From Microbacterium sp. BK668 (GTDB lineage Bacteria > Actinomycetota > Actinomycetes > Actinomycetales > Microbacteriaceae): a stretch of DNA of 64,000 bases. Below the pieces are notes generated by a model, which did not search any database, was not told where the DNA came from, and was given only the letters and a program-made list of their open reading frames with translations. Positions 38,025 to 46,898 of this stretch are shown one piece after another (position 1 is the stretch's first letter; each line of letters starts with the position of its first letter). The translations under genes were made by a program, and so were the position numbers. Location: assembly GCF_004362195.1 (NCBI RefSeq), contig NZ_SNWG01000001.1, positions 2,542,001-2,606,000 of the forward strand. The letters run 5' to 3'.

Positions 38025-39110
38025 GTGATCTCGCAACCCCGGTGCCCCGCCTGCCGGCACTTCCTCTACCTCGACGCGCTCATCTGCTCGAACTGCGACG
38101 CGGAACTCGGCTATCACATCCTCACGCGGCAGTACTACGCCGTCCGGCGGGGGCAGACGGTGATCGGCGATCAGACCTGGTACACGTGCTCCAATCGCGG
38201 CTGGGAGTGCAACTGGCTCGTCTGGGAAGGCGCGCCCGCCGGCCGCTGCTTCTCGTGCCGGCTCACCCGTACCCGGCCCGACCCCGACGACACCGTCGCC
38301 CTCTCCAAGCTCGCGAAGACCGAGGAGGCCAAACGGCGGCTCCTCCTCCAGCTCGGCGACCTCGGGCTGCCCATCGTCCCGTGGGACGTGCAGCCCGGAG
38401 GGCTCGGGTTCGACCTCCTCTCGAGCATCTCGCTCGGACGCCCCGTCATGATCGGGCATGCCAACGGAATCGTCACCATCGACCTCGCCGAGAGCCTCGA
38501 CGATCGCCGGGAGGCCCTGCGCATCAAGCTCGGCGAGCCGTATCGCACGATGCTCGGGCACCTGCGGCACGAGACGGGCCACTACTATCAGAACGTCCTG
38601 CTGCGCACCGACCAGGACTGGGCCCTGTGCCGGGACCTGTTCGGCGACGAACGCGCCAGCTACAAGGACGCCATCAAGCGCCACTACTCCATGGGCGCCC
38701 CGGAGAACTGGCACGAGGCCTTCATCTCGGAGTACGCGACCATGCATCCGTGGGAGGACTTCGCCGAGACCTTCGCGCATTACCTGCACATCACGGGCAC
38801 CCTGCAGACGGCGGCTGCGATCGGCATCCGCCTCGACGCGGCCGCGACGAATCTGCGCGACACCGACGTCGTCCCGCGCGGCTCGTACCGCGACGAGTCG
38901 ATCGCTCTGCTGCTTTCGGACTGGGAATGGATGTCGGAGGCCTTCAACCGCATCAACCGGGCGATGGGCTTCGGCGACCTGTACCCCTTCCAGATCACGG
39001 GCCCCGTCCGCCGGAAGCTCTCGTTCATGCACGACATCGTCACGAGCGCACCGCTGACGACAGAGGAGCAGTACCGCCTGGCGATGCCGTTGGAGACGGA
39101 GCTGCCATGA
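38025..39110 (+). CDS. Putative zinc-binding metallopeptidase with N-terminal zinc ribbons
   Basis: A 361-residue protein. Paired cysteines CPAC (7, 10) and CSNC (21, 24), then Cys55, Cys62, Cys75 and Cys78, form rubredoxin-like zinc ribbons. The C-terminal domain carries HETGH (182-186) with a downstream EDFAETFAHYLH that can supply the third ligand, matching the 'putative zinc-binding metallopeptidase' family (Peptidase_Mx). No signal peptide, so cytoplasmic. Substrate unknown. The start GTG has a TAnnnT box six bases upstream. Its stop overlaps the AidB-like ATG. Confidence 0.85.
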   Translation: MISQPRCPACRHFLYLDALICSNCDAELGYHILTRQYYAVRRGQTVIGDQTWYTCSNRGWECNWLVWEGAPAGRCFSCRLTRTRPDPDDTVALSKLAKTEEAKRRLLLQLGDLGLPIVPWDVQPGGLGFDLLSSISLGRPVMIGHANGIVTIDLAESLDDRREALRIKLGEPYRTMLGHLRHETGHYYQNVLLRTDQDWALCRDLFGDERASYKDAIKRHYSMGAPENWHEAFISEYATMHPWEDFAETFAHYLHITGTLQTAAAIGIRLDAAATNLRDTDVVPRGSYRDESIALLLSDWEWMSEAFNRINRAMGFGDLYPFQITGPVRRKLSFMHDIVTSAPLTTEEQYRLAMPLETELP

Positions 39111-40783
39111 CCTCGTACTTGCGCGGCGAGCGGGTGATCGGACCGGCGACGCACTACGTCGAGAATCAGCCTCCGTGGCGGGTGGATGTCGACGAGTACG
39201 CGCTGAATACGCCCCTGCGTGATGCCGTGAGCGCCTTCGGCGCCGACTGGGCGGAGCCGGACCTGCACCGCGTCGGCGAGCTCGTGGGCACCCTGGACTT
39301 CCAGCGGGATGCGGAACTCGCGAACGTCCATGCGCCGGTCGCCTACTCCCACGACCGCTGGGGCTTCCGTCTCGACGAGGTCGAGTACGACCCGTCATAC
39401 CACCGCGTGCTCGGAGCGGCGGTGTCCGCCGGCGCTCACACGTCCGCGTGGGCCGATCCCCGGCCGGGTGCGCACGTCGCGCGCGCGGCGACCTTCATGC
39501 TCTTCGCACAGGTCGAGCCGGGTCACGCGTGCCCGGTCTCCATGACGCACGCTGCCGTCGCGTCGCTGCGAGAGGCGCCGTGGATCGCACACGACTGGCT
39601 GCCGAAGCTCTACTCACGGGACTACGAGCCGCGACTCCTGCCCGCCGAGCAGAAGACGAGCGCCCTCGTCGGCATGGCGATGACCGAGAAGCAGGGTGGC
39701 TCGGACGTGCGAGCCGGCACGACCCGCGGAGTGCACCTGAGCGGTCACACCTATCAGCTCACCGGGCACAAGTGGTTCTGCTCGGCGCCGATGTCGGACG
39801 GCTTCCTCGTGCTCGCGCACACGCGCCGGGGAAGCGTCGACGAAGGACTCACCTGTCTCTTCGTCCCGCGGATGCTCCCGCACGGCACGCGCAACGTCTT
39901 CCGCGTCCAGCGGCTCAAGGACAAGCTCGGCAACCGCTCCAACGCCTCCGCAGAGATCGAGTTCGACGGCACCATCGCCATGATCGTGGGCGAGCCCGGA
40001 CGCGGCGTCCGGGCGATCATCGAGATGGTTCAGCGCACCCGCCTCGACTGCGTGCTGGGAACGGCAGCGGGGATGCGGCAGTCGGTCGCCGAGGCCGTGT
40101 GGCACGCCCGCGGGCGGTCGGCCTTCGGCGCGCTCCTTCTCGAGCAGCCCGCGATGACCGCGGTCCTCGCAGACCTCGGCCTCGAAGCGGAGGCCGCCCT
40201 CCTCAGCGGCCTGCGGCTGGCGCAGCTGTTCGAGGACGAGGCATCCGACCGCGACATCGCGCTGCGCCGTCTGGCGACGCCCGTGATCAAGTACTGGGTC
40301 TGCAAGCGCGGTCCTCATCACGCCTACGAGGCTCTGGAGTGCCTCGGCGGCAACGGCTACACGGAGTCGTTCCCTCTCGCACGGCGGTTCCGCGAGCAGC
40401 CGGTCATGGCCATCTGGGAGGGCTCGGGGAACATCATCGCGCTCGACGTCCTTCGCGCGCTCACGCGGGATCCCGCCTCGGCGGAGGCGTTCGCCGACGA
40501 GCTCGCCGCGGTCCGCGGCGCGTCCGCCATGCTCGACGCCCACGCGGCGCGCACGCTCGCGCTCCTCGCGGACGTCGCCGCCCACCCGGAAACGGCCGCG
40601 GCGCGAGCCCGGCAGCTCACCGAGGCGCTCGCCCTCGCGTTCCAGGCCGCCCTCATGCTCCGGCACGCGCCGACCGTCGACGCGGAGGCCTTCGTCGCGA
40701 GCCGTCTCGGCGACGACCGCGCCTGGCAGTTCGGCGCGCTTCCCCCGGGAACGGATGCCGCAGCCATCGTCGCGCGCCACTGA
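39107..40783 (+). CDS. AidB-like acyl-CoA dehydrogenase
   Basis: A 558-residue flavoprotein of the acyl-CoA dehydrogenase superfamily, with the AidB-type N-terminal domain. FAD-binding segments MAMTEKQGGSDVRAGTT and HKWFCSAPMSDGFLVLAHT are visible, as are RLKDKLGNRSNASAEIEF and the C-terminal ALECLGGNGYTESFPLARRFRE. E. coli AidB is induced by alkylating agents and binds DNA; whether this protein does so is unknown. Coupled to the metallopeptidase gene by a four-base overlap. Confidence 0.9.
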   Translation: MTSYLRGERVIGPATHYVENQPPWRVDVDEYALNTPLRDAVSAFGADWAEPDLHRVGELVGTLDFQRDAELANVHAPVAYSHDRWGFRLDEVEYDPSYHRVLGAAVSAGAHTSAWADPRPGAHVARAATFMLFAQVEPGHACPVSMTHAAVASLREAPWIAHDWLPKLYSRDYEPRLLPAEQKTSALVGMAMTEKQGGSDVRAGTTRGVHLSGHTYQLTGHKWFCSAPMSDGFLVLAHTRRGSVDEGLTCLFVPRMLPHGTRNVFRVQRLKDKLGNRSNASAEIEFDGTIAMIVGEPGRGVRAIIEMVQRTRLDCVLGTAAGMRQSVAEAVWHARGRSAFGALLLEQPAMTAVLADLGLEAEAALLSGLRLAQLFEDEASDRDIALRRLATPVIKYWVCKRGPHHAYEALECLGGNGYTESFPLARRFREQPVMAIWEGSGNIIALDVLRALTRDPASAEAFADELAAVRGASAMLDAHAARTLALLADVAAHPETAAARARQLTEALALAFQAALMLRHAPTVDAEAFVASRLGDDRAWQFGALPPGTDAAAIVARH

Positions 40784-40811
40784 ACCCCAGCCTCCTCCCG
40801 GCGGCGCGACC

Positions 40812-40817
40812 TAGGCT
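40812..40817 (+). promoter_or_regulatory. -10 box of GH3 gene (leaderless type)
   Basis: TAGGCT, six bases before the ATG at 40824. Confidence 0.55.
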
Positions 40818-40823
40818 GGCGCT

Positions 40824-42047
40824 ATGACGATTCGACGGCGCGCCCTGGTCGCGGCCGCGATCATCACCCTCACCGCAGGACTGACCAGCGCCCTTCCGGC
40901 GACGGCGCTCGGCCCGCGCGCCGGCGATCCCACGCCGGAGGGCGAAGACGCGGCGCCGCGAATCAGCGTCGTGGCCGCGGGGGAGGACGTGTGGCGGTCG
41001 CAGGCTGAAGCGCGCGTGGCCGCGATGCCGACCCGCCACCGCGCGGCCGCAGTCGTCATGGGCCACATCCCCTCGGCCGATCCGGCCACCGTGCGGGACT
41101 ACATGCAGCGCACCGGCATCGGCGGCTTCATCCTCATGGGCGCGAATGTGCCGAGCACCGAGTCCGCGCTCCGCGACGTGACGGCCGCCCTGACGCTCGA
41201 CCCGGCTCTGCCGCCGCTCCTCGGGATCGATCAGGAGGGCGGAGACGTCTCGCGCCTCCCATGGGACCGGTTCGCCTCCTCCGTGACGCTCAAGTCGGAG
41301 GGTGCGGACGCCGCGGCCGCCGCGTTCGCAGCGCGCGCGGCCCTGGTAGGGCGAGCCGGGATCGGCATCAACTTCGGCACGGTCGCGGATGTGACGGACG
41401 ACCCCGGGATGTTCATCTACCGACGCGCTCTGGGCACGACACCCGAAGCATCCGCCGAGCGCGTCGCGGCCGCCGTGCGGGGGGAGAGCGGCCTCGCGAT
41501 GTCGACGTTGAAGCACTTCCCGGGGCACGGCGCGGCGCCCGGCGACTCCCACCGCGGCATCCCCTCGACGGACATGTCGAAGGACGCGTGGGCGGCGAGG
41601 GATGCCGCGCCGTTCCGGGCGGGCATCGACGCCGGGGCCGACCTGTTGATGTTCGGCCACCTGGCCTACACCGCGGTCGATCCGGTGCCGGCGTCCCTGT
41701 CGCCCGAATGGCACCGTATCGCCCGCGACGAGCTGGGGTTCGACGGCGTCATCGTCACCGACGATCTCGGGATGCTCGAGGCATCCGGAGTGCCCGCCTA
41801 TCGCGATCCCGTCGCCAATGCCGTCGCAGCGCTCGGTGCGGGGAACGACCTCCTGCTCACCGTCCTCGGGTCGCGCTCCGACACCGCACCCCGCATCGTC
41901 GACGGGATCGCGGCGGCCGTCGACTCCGGCGCCGTACCGGCGGAGCGACTCCAGGACGCCGCGACGCGTGTGACGGCCCTGCGACTCCGGCTCGCCGCCG
42001 AAGGGCGCGGCCTCCTGCCGTGCGTCGACTGCGCGCCGGCGGGTTAG
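40824..42047 (+). CDS. Glycoside hydrolase family 3, beta-N-acetylhexosaminidase-like
   Basis: A 407-residue secreted enzyme with a signal peptide (TIRRRALVAAAIITLTAGLTSALPATA). The GH3 barrel shows GIDQEGGDVSRLPWD, the NagZ-type histidine loop KHFPGHGAAPGDSHRG (from residue 230) and the nucleophile Asp314 in VTDDLGM. The histidine loop points to a beta-N-acetylglucosaminidase acting on cell-wall muropeptides or chitin fragments. A leaderless-type -10 precedes the ATG. Its stop overlaps the stop of the convergent downstream gene. Confidence 0.88.
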   Translation: MTIRRRALVAAAIITLTAGLTSALPATALGPRAGDPTPEGEDAAPRISVVAAGEDVWRSQAEARVAAMPTRHRAAAVVMGHIPSADPATVRDYMQRTGIGGFILMGANVPSTESALRDVTAALTLDPALPPLLGIDQEGGDVSRLPWDRFASSVTLKSEGADAAAAAFAARAALVGRAGIGINFGTVADVTDDPGMFIYRRALGTTPEASAERVAAAVRGESGLAMSTLKHFPGHGAAPGDSHRGIPSTDMSKDAWAARDAAPFRAGIDAGADLLMFGHLAYTAVDPVPASLSPEWHRIARDELGFDGVIVTDDLGMLEASGVPAYRDPVANAVAALGAGNDLLLTVLGSRSDTAPRIVDGIAAAVDSGAVPAERLQDAATRVTALRLRLAAEGRGLLPCVDCAPAG

Positions 42048-42916
42048 CCGCCCAGTGCCGCGAGCAGCCTCGCCCGCAGCTCCTGTCCGCGTAGGGAGAA
42101 GCCCCGCTGCCGCCGGACGTATTCGGCCTTCCCCTCGGCCGTCTCGATGCGCACGGGCCGGTATCCGTGGTCGGCCAGGTCGTACGGCGATGCCTCCATG
42201 TCGAGCACGCGGATGTCGCGCGCGAGCTCGAAGGAGTCCAGGAGAAGCTCGCCCGGCACGAGCGGACCCAGCTTGACGGCCCACTTGTACAGGTCCATCC
42301 CCGCGTGCAGGCAGCCGGGCTGCTCGAGCGCGGGCTGCGTGTCTCGGGTGGGCGCCTCGCGGTTACGGGGCGCCGCATCGGCGGTGAAGAACCGGAACGC
42401 GTCGAAGTGCGTGCAGCGCAGGTCGTGCTCCTCGACGACGGCGTCCGTCCCGTCCTGCCCCAGGCGCAGGGCGACGGGATGCCGGTGCTCTCCGCGCCGG
42501 TAGACCATCGCCCACTCGTGCAGGCCGAAGCAGCCGAACGATCCCGCGCGTCCGGCGGTCGAGCGCAGGATCTTCTCGACTCCGGCGACGAGGAGCGCCC
42601 TGTCGTCGCGGAACCCGGCGGCGTCGACGCGGAGCGCGCCGACGGAGTCGCCGGCCACGTACCAGCGCCATCCCGCACGGGACGTCGCGGCGGCCGCGGC
42701 GAGCTCCACTCCCGCGCCCGGATGCCAGCGACGAAGGACCGACGGCTTGTACGAGTAGTAGGTGAACAGGAAGTCCTCGACGGGATGCTTCTCCCCGCGC
42801 GCCGCGCGAGCCCGGTGCCCAGCCGTCAGCGCGTCGGCTCTCGCGATGTGCGCCGTCTCGCGTGCCCGCCACTCGGCGGCGTCGAGCCGTATGGGTGCGG
42901 GAGCGAGGGTGGTCAC
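42044..42916 (-). CDS. Conserved protein often annotated as 3-methyladenine DNA glycosylase
   Basis: A 290-residue soluble protein. Conserved-looking segments are EDFLFTYYSYKPSVLRRWHPG, CFGLHEWAMVYR, HFDAFRFFT and HAGMDLYKWAVKLGPLVPGELLLDSFELARDIR. Actinobacterial homologues carry the 3-methyladenine glycosylase label, but I see no helix-hairpin-helix and cannot confirm the activity. The GTG start was chosen because TATCCT ends six bases upstream. Convergent with the GH3 gene, with the two stop codons overlapping. Confidence 0.65.
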   Translation of the reverse strand: MTTLAPAPIRLDAAEWRARETAHIARADALTAGHRARAARGEKHPVEDFLFTYYSYKPSVLRRWHPGAGVELAAAAATSRAGWRWYVAGDSVGALRVDAAGFRDDRALLVAGVEKILRSTAGRAGSFGCFGLHEWAMVYRRGEHRHPVALRLGQDGTDAVVEEHDLRCTHFDAFRFFTADAAPRNREAPTRDTQPALEQPGCLHAGMDLYKWAVKLGPLVPGELLLDSFELARDIRVLDMEASPYDLADHGYRPVRIETAEGKAEYVRRQRGFSLRGQELRARLLAALGG

Positions 42917-42922
42917 CCTCCG

Positions 42923-42928
42923 AGGATA
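42923..42928 (-). promoter_or_regulatory. -10 box of glycosylase-like gene (leaderless type)
   Basis: TATCCT on the minus strand, six bases before the GTG at 42916. Confidence 0.5.
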
Positions 42929-42953
42929 GGCGGGCGGGATGCCGCGACCCCGG

Positions 42954-43664
42954 TCACTCCACGGGTTCGATGAGCTCCGGGGAGTCGTTGCGGACATTGC
43001 CCACGGCCTTGCTCACGACGTGATCGTCGAGCTGGTCCGCGATGGCGGGAGCCGCGTCGATCGCGGCATCCAGCACGTCCCTGACGTTGTCGGTGTCGGG
43101 ATCGAGCCAGGCGTCGGCGTGGTCGGCATCGAGGAAGAGGGGCATCCGGTCGTGGATGGACCCGAGGCGGCCGATCGAGTCGCGCGTGAGGATCGTGAAG
43201 CTCAGCACCCAGCGATCGGGGTCGTCGTCCGGCTTCGCGGCATCCTTCCACCACTCGTACAGCCCCGCGAAGAACATCGGCGAGCCGTCGCCCGGATGGA
43301 TGTAGTGCGGGATCTTCTGATCGCCCGCCTTCTTCCACTCGTAGTAGCCGGACGCCGGCACCACCGCGCGCCGTTTCTCGAGCGCCTTGCGGAACATCGG
43401 CTTGTCCTCGAGCTCCTCAGCGCGGGCGTTGAACGCGCGGGCGCCGATCTTGAGGTCTTTCGCCCAGGCCGGGACGAGCCCCCAGCGAGCGGGTTCGAGG
43501 CGGCGTGTGGGGGGCTCGCTCTTGGCGGAGTCGAGGACGATCGCCACCCGAGAGGTCGGCGCGATGTTGTACGACGGCGCGGGCAGGTCGTCCGCCTCGA
43601 CGTCGACGCGGAGCACTCCCACGAGCTCGGAACCGACGTTGGCGACGACGAATCTTCCGCACAT
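42954..43664 (-). CDS. SRAP domain protein (HMCES/YedK family)
   Basis: A 236-residue abasic-site sensor. The catalytic set is present: Cys2 (MCGRFV), which forms the thiazolidine crosslink to abasic DNA; Asn33 (SYNIAPT); Glu109 (SGYYEW); and His171 (SIHDRMP). Cys2 must be exposed by methionine removal, which fixes the start. TAGGCT ends six bases upstream and no ribosome binding site is visible, so the message is likely leaderless. It lies 37 bp upstream of the glycosylase-like gene on the same strand, hinting at a shared DNA-damage role. Confidence 0.95.
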   Translation of the reverse strand: MCGRFVVANVGSELVGVLRVDVEADDLPAPSYNIAPTSRVAIVLDSAKSEPPTRRLEPARWGLVPAWAKDLKIGARAFNARAEELEDKPMFRKALEKRRAVVPASGYYEWKKAGDQKIPHYIHPGDGSPMFFAGLYEWWKDAAKPDDDPDRWVLSFTILTRDSIGRLGSIHDRMPLFLDADHADAWLDPDTDNVRDVLDAAIDAAPAIADQLDDHVVSKAVGNVRNDSPELIEPVE

Positions 43665-43670
43665 GCGGCC

Positions 43671-43676
43671 AGCCTA
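43671..43676 (-). promoter_or_regulatory. -10 box of SRAP gene (leaderless type)
   Basis: TAGGCT on the minus strand, six bases before the ATG at 43664. Confidence 0.55.
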
Positions 43677-43703
43677 CGCGGGGGTTCCGACGCTCGTCCC
43701 GGG

Positions 43704-44735
43704 TCAGCTCTCGAGGACGCCGGCCTCCTCGAGACGCTCCAGCAGGCCCGCGCCGTCGGAGTCGGTCACCCACGGGACGGCGGCCGCGGAGTGGTCGTCG
43801 ACGACGGTGCGCCCACCGGCGAGCACGGCTTCCGCCGGCGACAGACGCCGCAGGGCGACGGCGGCCACGTGACCCGGGTTCTCGCCCGCGAAGCTGGTGT
43901 AGATCGCGTCGTCATGCTGCCCGTCGTCGCCGATCAGGAGCCACTTGACGTCAGGGAACTCCTTCGCCAGGCGGCGCAGGTTCGCACCCTTGTGCGCCTG
44001 ACCGCTGCGGAACCACCGGTCGTGCGTCGGGCCCCAATCGGTCAGCAGGATCGCCCCGGGAGGGAAGAGGTGGCGGCGCAGGAACCGGATGAGGGTCGGA
44101 GCGACGTTCCATGCACCCGTGGAGAGGTAGATCACGGGGGCTCCCGGGTTCTCCCGCGCGATCCGCTCGAGCAGCACCGCCATGCCGGGCACGGGCTGGC
44201 GGGCGTGCTCGTCGACGACAAACGAGTTCCAGGCGGCGAGCAAGGGGCGCGGGAGTGCGGTGACCATCACCGTGTCATCGACGTCGGAGACGACGCCGAA
44301 AGTGACGTCCGGACCGACCACGAAGACCCGCGTCTCGACGGGTTCGCCGCCTTCCACGGTCATCTCGAAGGTCTGCCAGCCCGGTTCGAGCCTCGCGGGG
44401 AGGACCGTGTCGATGACACCGCCCCGATCGGCCACGACCTCGTGCTTCACGCCGGCGATCGACACGGTCACCTGTGCGAACCCCACCGGGACGGACGCAA
44501 AGCTCCGCCAGCCGCGGACGCTCGCGTACTCGCCGGTCTCGACGGGCTTGACAGGCGGCACGATGAGCACGCGACCGAGGACGCGTACCCAGTCGACGCC
44601 CGCGTAGCCGGGGAACGGGGTCACCGTCGGCTTCTGGCCCCGAGCGCGCGCGCGGCGCTCGCGCCACGCGTGGAAGCGGTATTCGAGGCGGGCGAGCCAC
44701 AGCACCTTGGGGGGGTCAGGCTGGTTCGCGGGCAT
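43704..44735 (-). CDS. App1 family phosphatase-like protein (DUF2183)
   Basis: A 343-residue protein. An N-terminal beta-rich domain is followed by the App1/DUF2183 HAD-like phosphatase domain with the DxDxT signature at residues 151-155 (VSDVDDTV), then PVIYLSTGAWN and KWLLIGDDGQHD for the later HAD motifs. Yeast App1 is a phosphatidate phosphatase; the bacterial role is unknown. Its start lies four bases before the DedA stop, read in gene direction, so the two overlap slightly. Confidence 0.88.
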   Translation of the reverse strand: MPANQPDPPKVLWLARLEYRFHAWRERRARARGQKPTVTPFPGYAGVDWVRVLGRVLIVPPVKPVETGEYASVRGWRSFASVPVGFAQVTVSIAGVKHEVVADRGGVIDTVLPARLEPGWQTFEMTVEGGEPVETRVFVVGPDVTFGVVSDVDDTVMVTALPRPLLAAWNSFVVDEHARQPVPGMAVLLERIARENPGAPVIYLSTGAWNVAPTLIRFLRRHLFPPGAILLTDWGPTHDRWFRSGQAHKGANLRRLAKEFPDVKWLLIGDDGQHDDAIYTSFAGENPGHVAAVALRRLSPAEAVLAGGRTVVDDHSAAAVPWVTDSDGAGLLERLEEAGVLES

Positions 44736-44739
44736 CCCC

Positions 44740-45423
44740 TCAGTCTTCCATGTCCTCCTCGGAGCGGCCCGACGCGGCGGCTTCCTCTTCGTGCATGTGA
44801 CGGTGCTCGAGGCGCTCGATGAGCTTCTTCCCGAGGAACACGAGCAGCAGGAACACGGCGATGACGCCGACGAAGAGGTACCCGGCGTAGTGGATCCGGT
44901 CGGCCAGCTCGCGGTAGGTGCCCGCCGCCGCGGCCGAGACCGGGATGTACAGCGCCGCCCATACGATGCATGCGGGCGTCGTCCAGGCCAGGAAGCGCCG
45001 GTAGGGGTAGCCGCTCATCCCGACCGTGAGGGGTACGAGGGAGTGGAGCACGGGGAGGAACCGCGAGAGGAAGATCGCAGGTCCGCCCCGTCTGCGCAGA
45101 TACCGCTCCGAGCGCTCCCACTTGTCGTCGCCGAGCCGCTGGCCGAGGCGGGAGGCACGGATCCTCGGTCCGAGGAACCGCCCGAGCCAGAAGCCGATGC
45201 TCTCGCCGATGAGAGCCCCGATGACGACGGCGACACCCAGCATGACGCCTTCGGCGAGCGACGCGACGGCCGTGCCGGCGACGATGACCACGGTGTCGCC
45301 CGGCACGACGAGGCCGATCAGGATGCTCGTCTCGAGCATGACCGCGACACCGGCCAGCAACGTCCTCACAAGCGGGTCGACGCTCTGAACGGCGTCGAGC
45401 AGCCACGTGAGGAACTCGTTCAC
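44740..45423 (-). CDS. DedA family membrane protein
   Basis: A 227-residue membrane protein of the DedA/VTT group, with LVRTLLAGVAVMLETSILIGLVVPGDTVVIVAGT near the N-terminus and the characteristic GRFLGPRIRA and FLSRFLPVLHSLVPLTVGMSGYPYRRFLAW. DedA proteins act as lipid scramblase-like or proton-dependent transporters that recycle lipid carriers. A charged tail rich in Glu/His follows the last segment. The GTG start has TAGGCT six bases upstream. Divergent from pabB. Confidence 0.9.
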   Translation of the reverse strand: MNEFLTWLLDAVQSVDPLVRTLLAGVAVMLETSILIGLVVPGDTVVIVAGTAVASLAEGVMLGVAVVIGALIGESIGFWLGRFLGPRIRASRLGQRLGDDKWERSERYLRRRGGPAIFLSRFLPVLHSLVPLTVGMSGYPYRRFLAWTTPACIVWAALYIPVSAAAAGTYRELADRIHYAGYLFVGVIAVFLLLVFLGKKLIERLEHRHMHEEEAAASGRSEEDMED

Positions 45424-45429
45424 GACACG

Positions 45430-45435
45430 AGCCTA
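45430..45435 (-). promoter_or_regulatory. -10 box of DedA gene (leaderless type)
   Basis: TAGGCT on the minus strand, six bases before the GTG at 45423. Confidence 0.55.
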
Positions 45436-45453
45436 GAGCGCGGGCGTCGCCTC

Positions 45454-45459
45454 TAGCCT
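45454..45459 (+). promoter_or_regulatory. -10 box of pabB (leaderless type)
   Basis: TAGCCT, six bases before the ATG at 45466. The DedA box is only 24 bp away on the other strand. Confidence 0.55.
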
Positions 45460-45465
45460 GGGAAG

Positions 45466-46824
45466 ATGTCGCATCCCCTCGCCGTCGAGCCCGTGGACGG
45501 GTGGGCCGACCCCGAGGCCGTGTATCTCGCCCTTTTCGCCGGGCTGGAGCACTCCTTCTGGCTGGATGCCGGACCGGACGCGGCCGTCGGATGGAGCTGG
45601 GTCGGCGCCGGGGAGCGGGCCCCCGATCCATCGGTCGTGCGGGACGTCGTGTGCGCGCCGGACGGCGCGGGCCCCGACCCGCATCGGGCCGGCGTCGGCG
45701 GCCCCGAGGGGCGATTCCGCGGCGGCTGGATCGGCTGGCTCGGCTACGAGGACGGGGCTGGGCGCGCCGGCGCGCCGGCGGCGCGGCCGGAGGCGGGCAT
45801 CCCTCAGCAGCTGTGGCTGCGCGCCGAGCGGTTCGTCGCGTTCGACCACGCGTCGCGGCGGGTATGGGTCTTCGCTTCGAGGGATGTCGCGCACGACCTC
45901 GCCCGCACGATCCCGGCCGCGGCGCGGCATCCCGTGCCCCCCGTCCAGCCGGCGCCCTCCCCTCCGCCGGTCGTCTCGCGGCACGAGCCCGACCAGTACG
46001 CGGGGCTGATCCAGCGGTGCCGTGACGCGATCCGGGAGGGCGACGCGTACCAGCTCTGCCTCACCACGCGCTTCACCGTCGAATCGGGTGCTGGGGGAGC
46101 GGGCCGGGCGGACATCGACCCGCTCGAGACGTATCGGCGCCTGCGGGCACGCACACCTGCCCACCACGGCGGCATGATCCGGTCGGGCGGGGTCGCCCTG
46201 CTGAGCGCGAGTCCCGAGCTGTTCCTGGAGGTGCAGGACGGGGTCGTGCGAACGCATCCGATCAAGGGCACCCGACCGCGGGGGACGGATGCCGCAGCCG
46301 ACGCGGCGCTCGCCGCCGAGCTCGCCGCCAGCGAGAAGGAGCGCGCCGAGAACGTCATGATCGTCGACCTCATGCGCAACGACCTCTCGCGGGTCTGCGA
46401 CCCCGGCACCGTCGCGGTCGACCGGCTCTTCGCCGTGGAGAGCTACCCCGCGGTGCACCAGCTCGTGTCGACCGTCTCGGGAAGGCTCCGCGCCGGCGTC
46501 GGGGTGGGGGAGCTCCTGGATGCCGCATTCCCGGCCGGGAGCATGACGGGGGCCCCCAAGCTCTCGGCGATGACCATCCTGCACGACCTGGAGCGCGGGC
46601 CGCGCGGAGTCTTCTCGGGATGCTTCGGCTGGGTCGGCGACGACGGTGCGCTCGACCTCGCGATGGTCATCCGATCCATCGTCGTCCACCCGGGAGGCGC
46701 CTACGTCGGAGCGGGCGGAGGGATCACCTGGCGATCGGATGCCGCAGCCGAGGTCGCGGAGGTCGGGGTCAAGGCGCGCGGCCCGCTGGCGGCGGTGGGA
46801 GCGGCTCTCCCGCCCGGCTGGTGA
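45466..46824 (+). CDS. pabB: Aminodeoxychorismate synthase component I / anthranilate synthase I family
   Basis: A 452-residue chorismate-binding enzyme. The core is plain: YAGLIQRCRDAIREGDAYQLCLTTRF, SASPELFLEV, THPIKGTRPRG, ERAENVMIVDLMRNDLSRV, FPAGSMTGAPK and YVGAGGGITWRSDA. The N-terminal region is short and PabB-like rather than TrpE-like. It is most likely the 4-amino-4-deoxychorismate synthase of folate synthesis, but a TrpE or other role cannot be excluded without a partner; no glutaminase gene is adjacent. Confidence 0.85.
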   Translation: MSHPLAVEPVDGWADPEAVYLALFAGLEHSFWLDAGPDAAVGWSWVGAGERAPDPSVVRDVVCAPDGAGPDPHRAGVGGPEGRFRGGWIGWLGYEDGAGRAGAPAARPEAGIPQQLWLRAERFVAFDHASRRVWVFASRDVAHDLARTIPAAARHPVPPVQPAPSPPPVVSRHEPDQYAGLIQRCRDAIREGDAYQLCLTTRFTVESGAGGAGRADIDPLETYRRLRARTPAHHGGMIRSGGVALLSASPELFLEVQDGVVRTHPIKGTRPRGTDAAADAALAAELAASEKERAENVMIVDLMRNDLSRVCDPGTVAVDRLFAVESYPAVHQLVSTVSGRLRAGVGVGELLDAAFPAGSMTGAPKLSAMTILHDLERGPRGVFSGCFGWVGDDGALDLAMVIRSIVVHPGGAYVGAGGGITWRSDAAAEVAEVGVKARGPLAAVGAALPPGW

Positions 46825-46898
46825 GGACGCGGTTCGGGTAACCTGGAGGCTCGCGTTTCGCGCGCTCTCCCGGCCTTCCACGATTGGTGATCCTGCAC

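Noticed and set aside
46825..46898. T-box in front of leuS
   Set aside because: The gap is too short and lacks the GGTGGTACCGCG motif.
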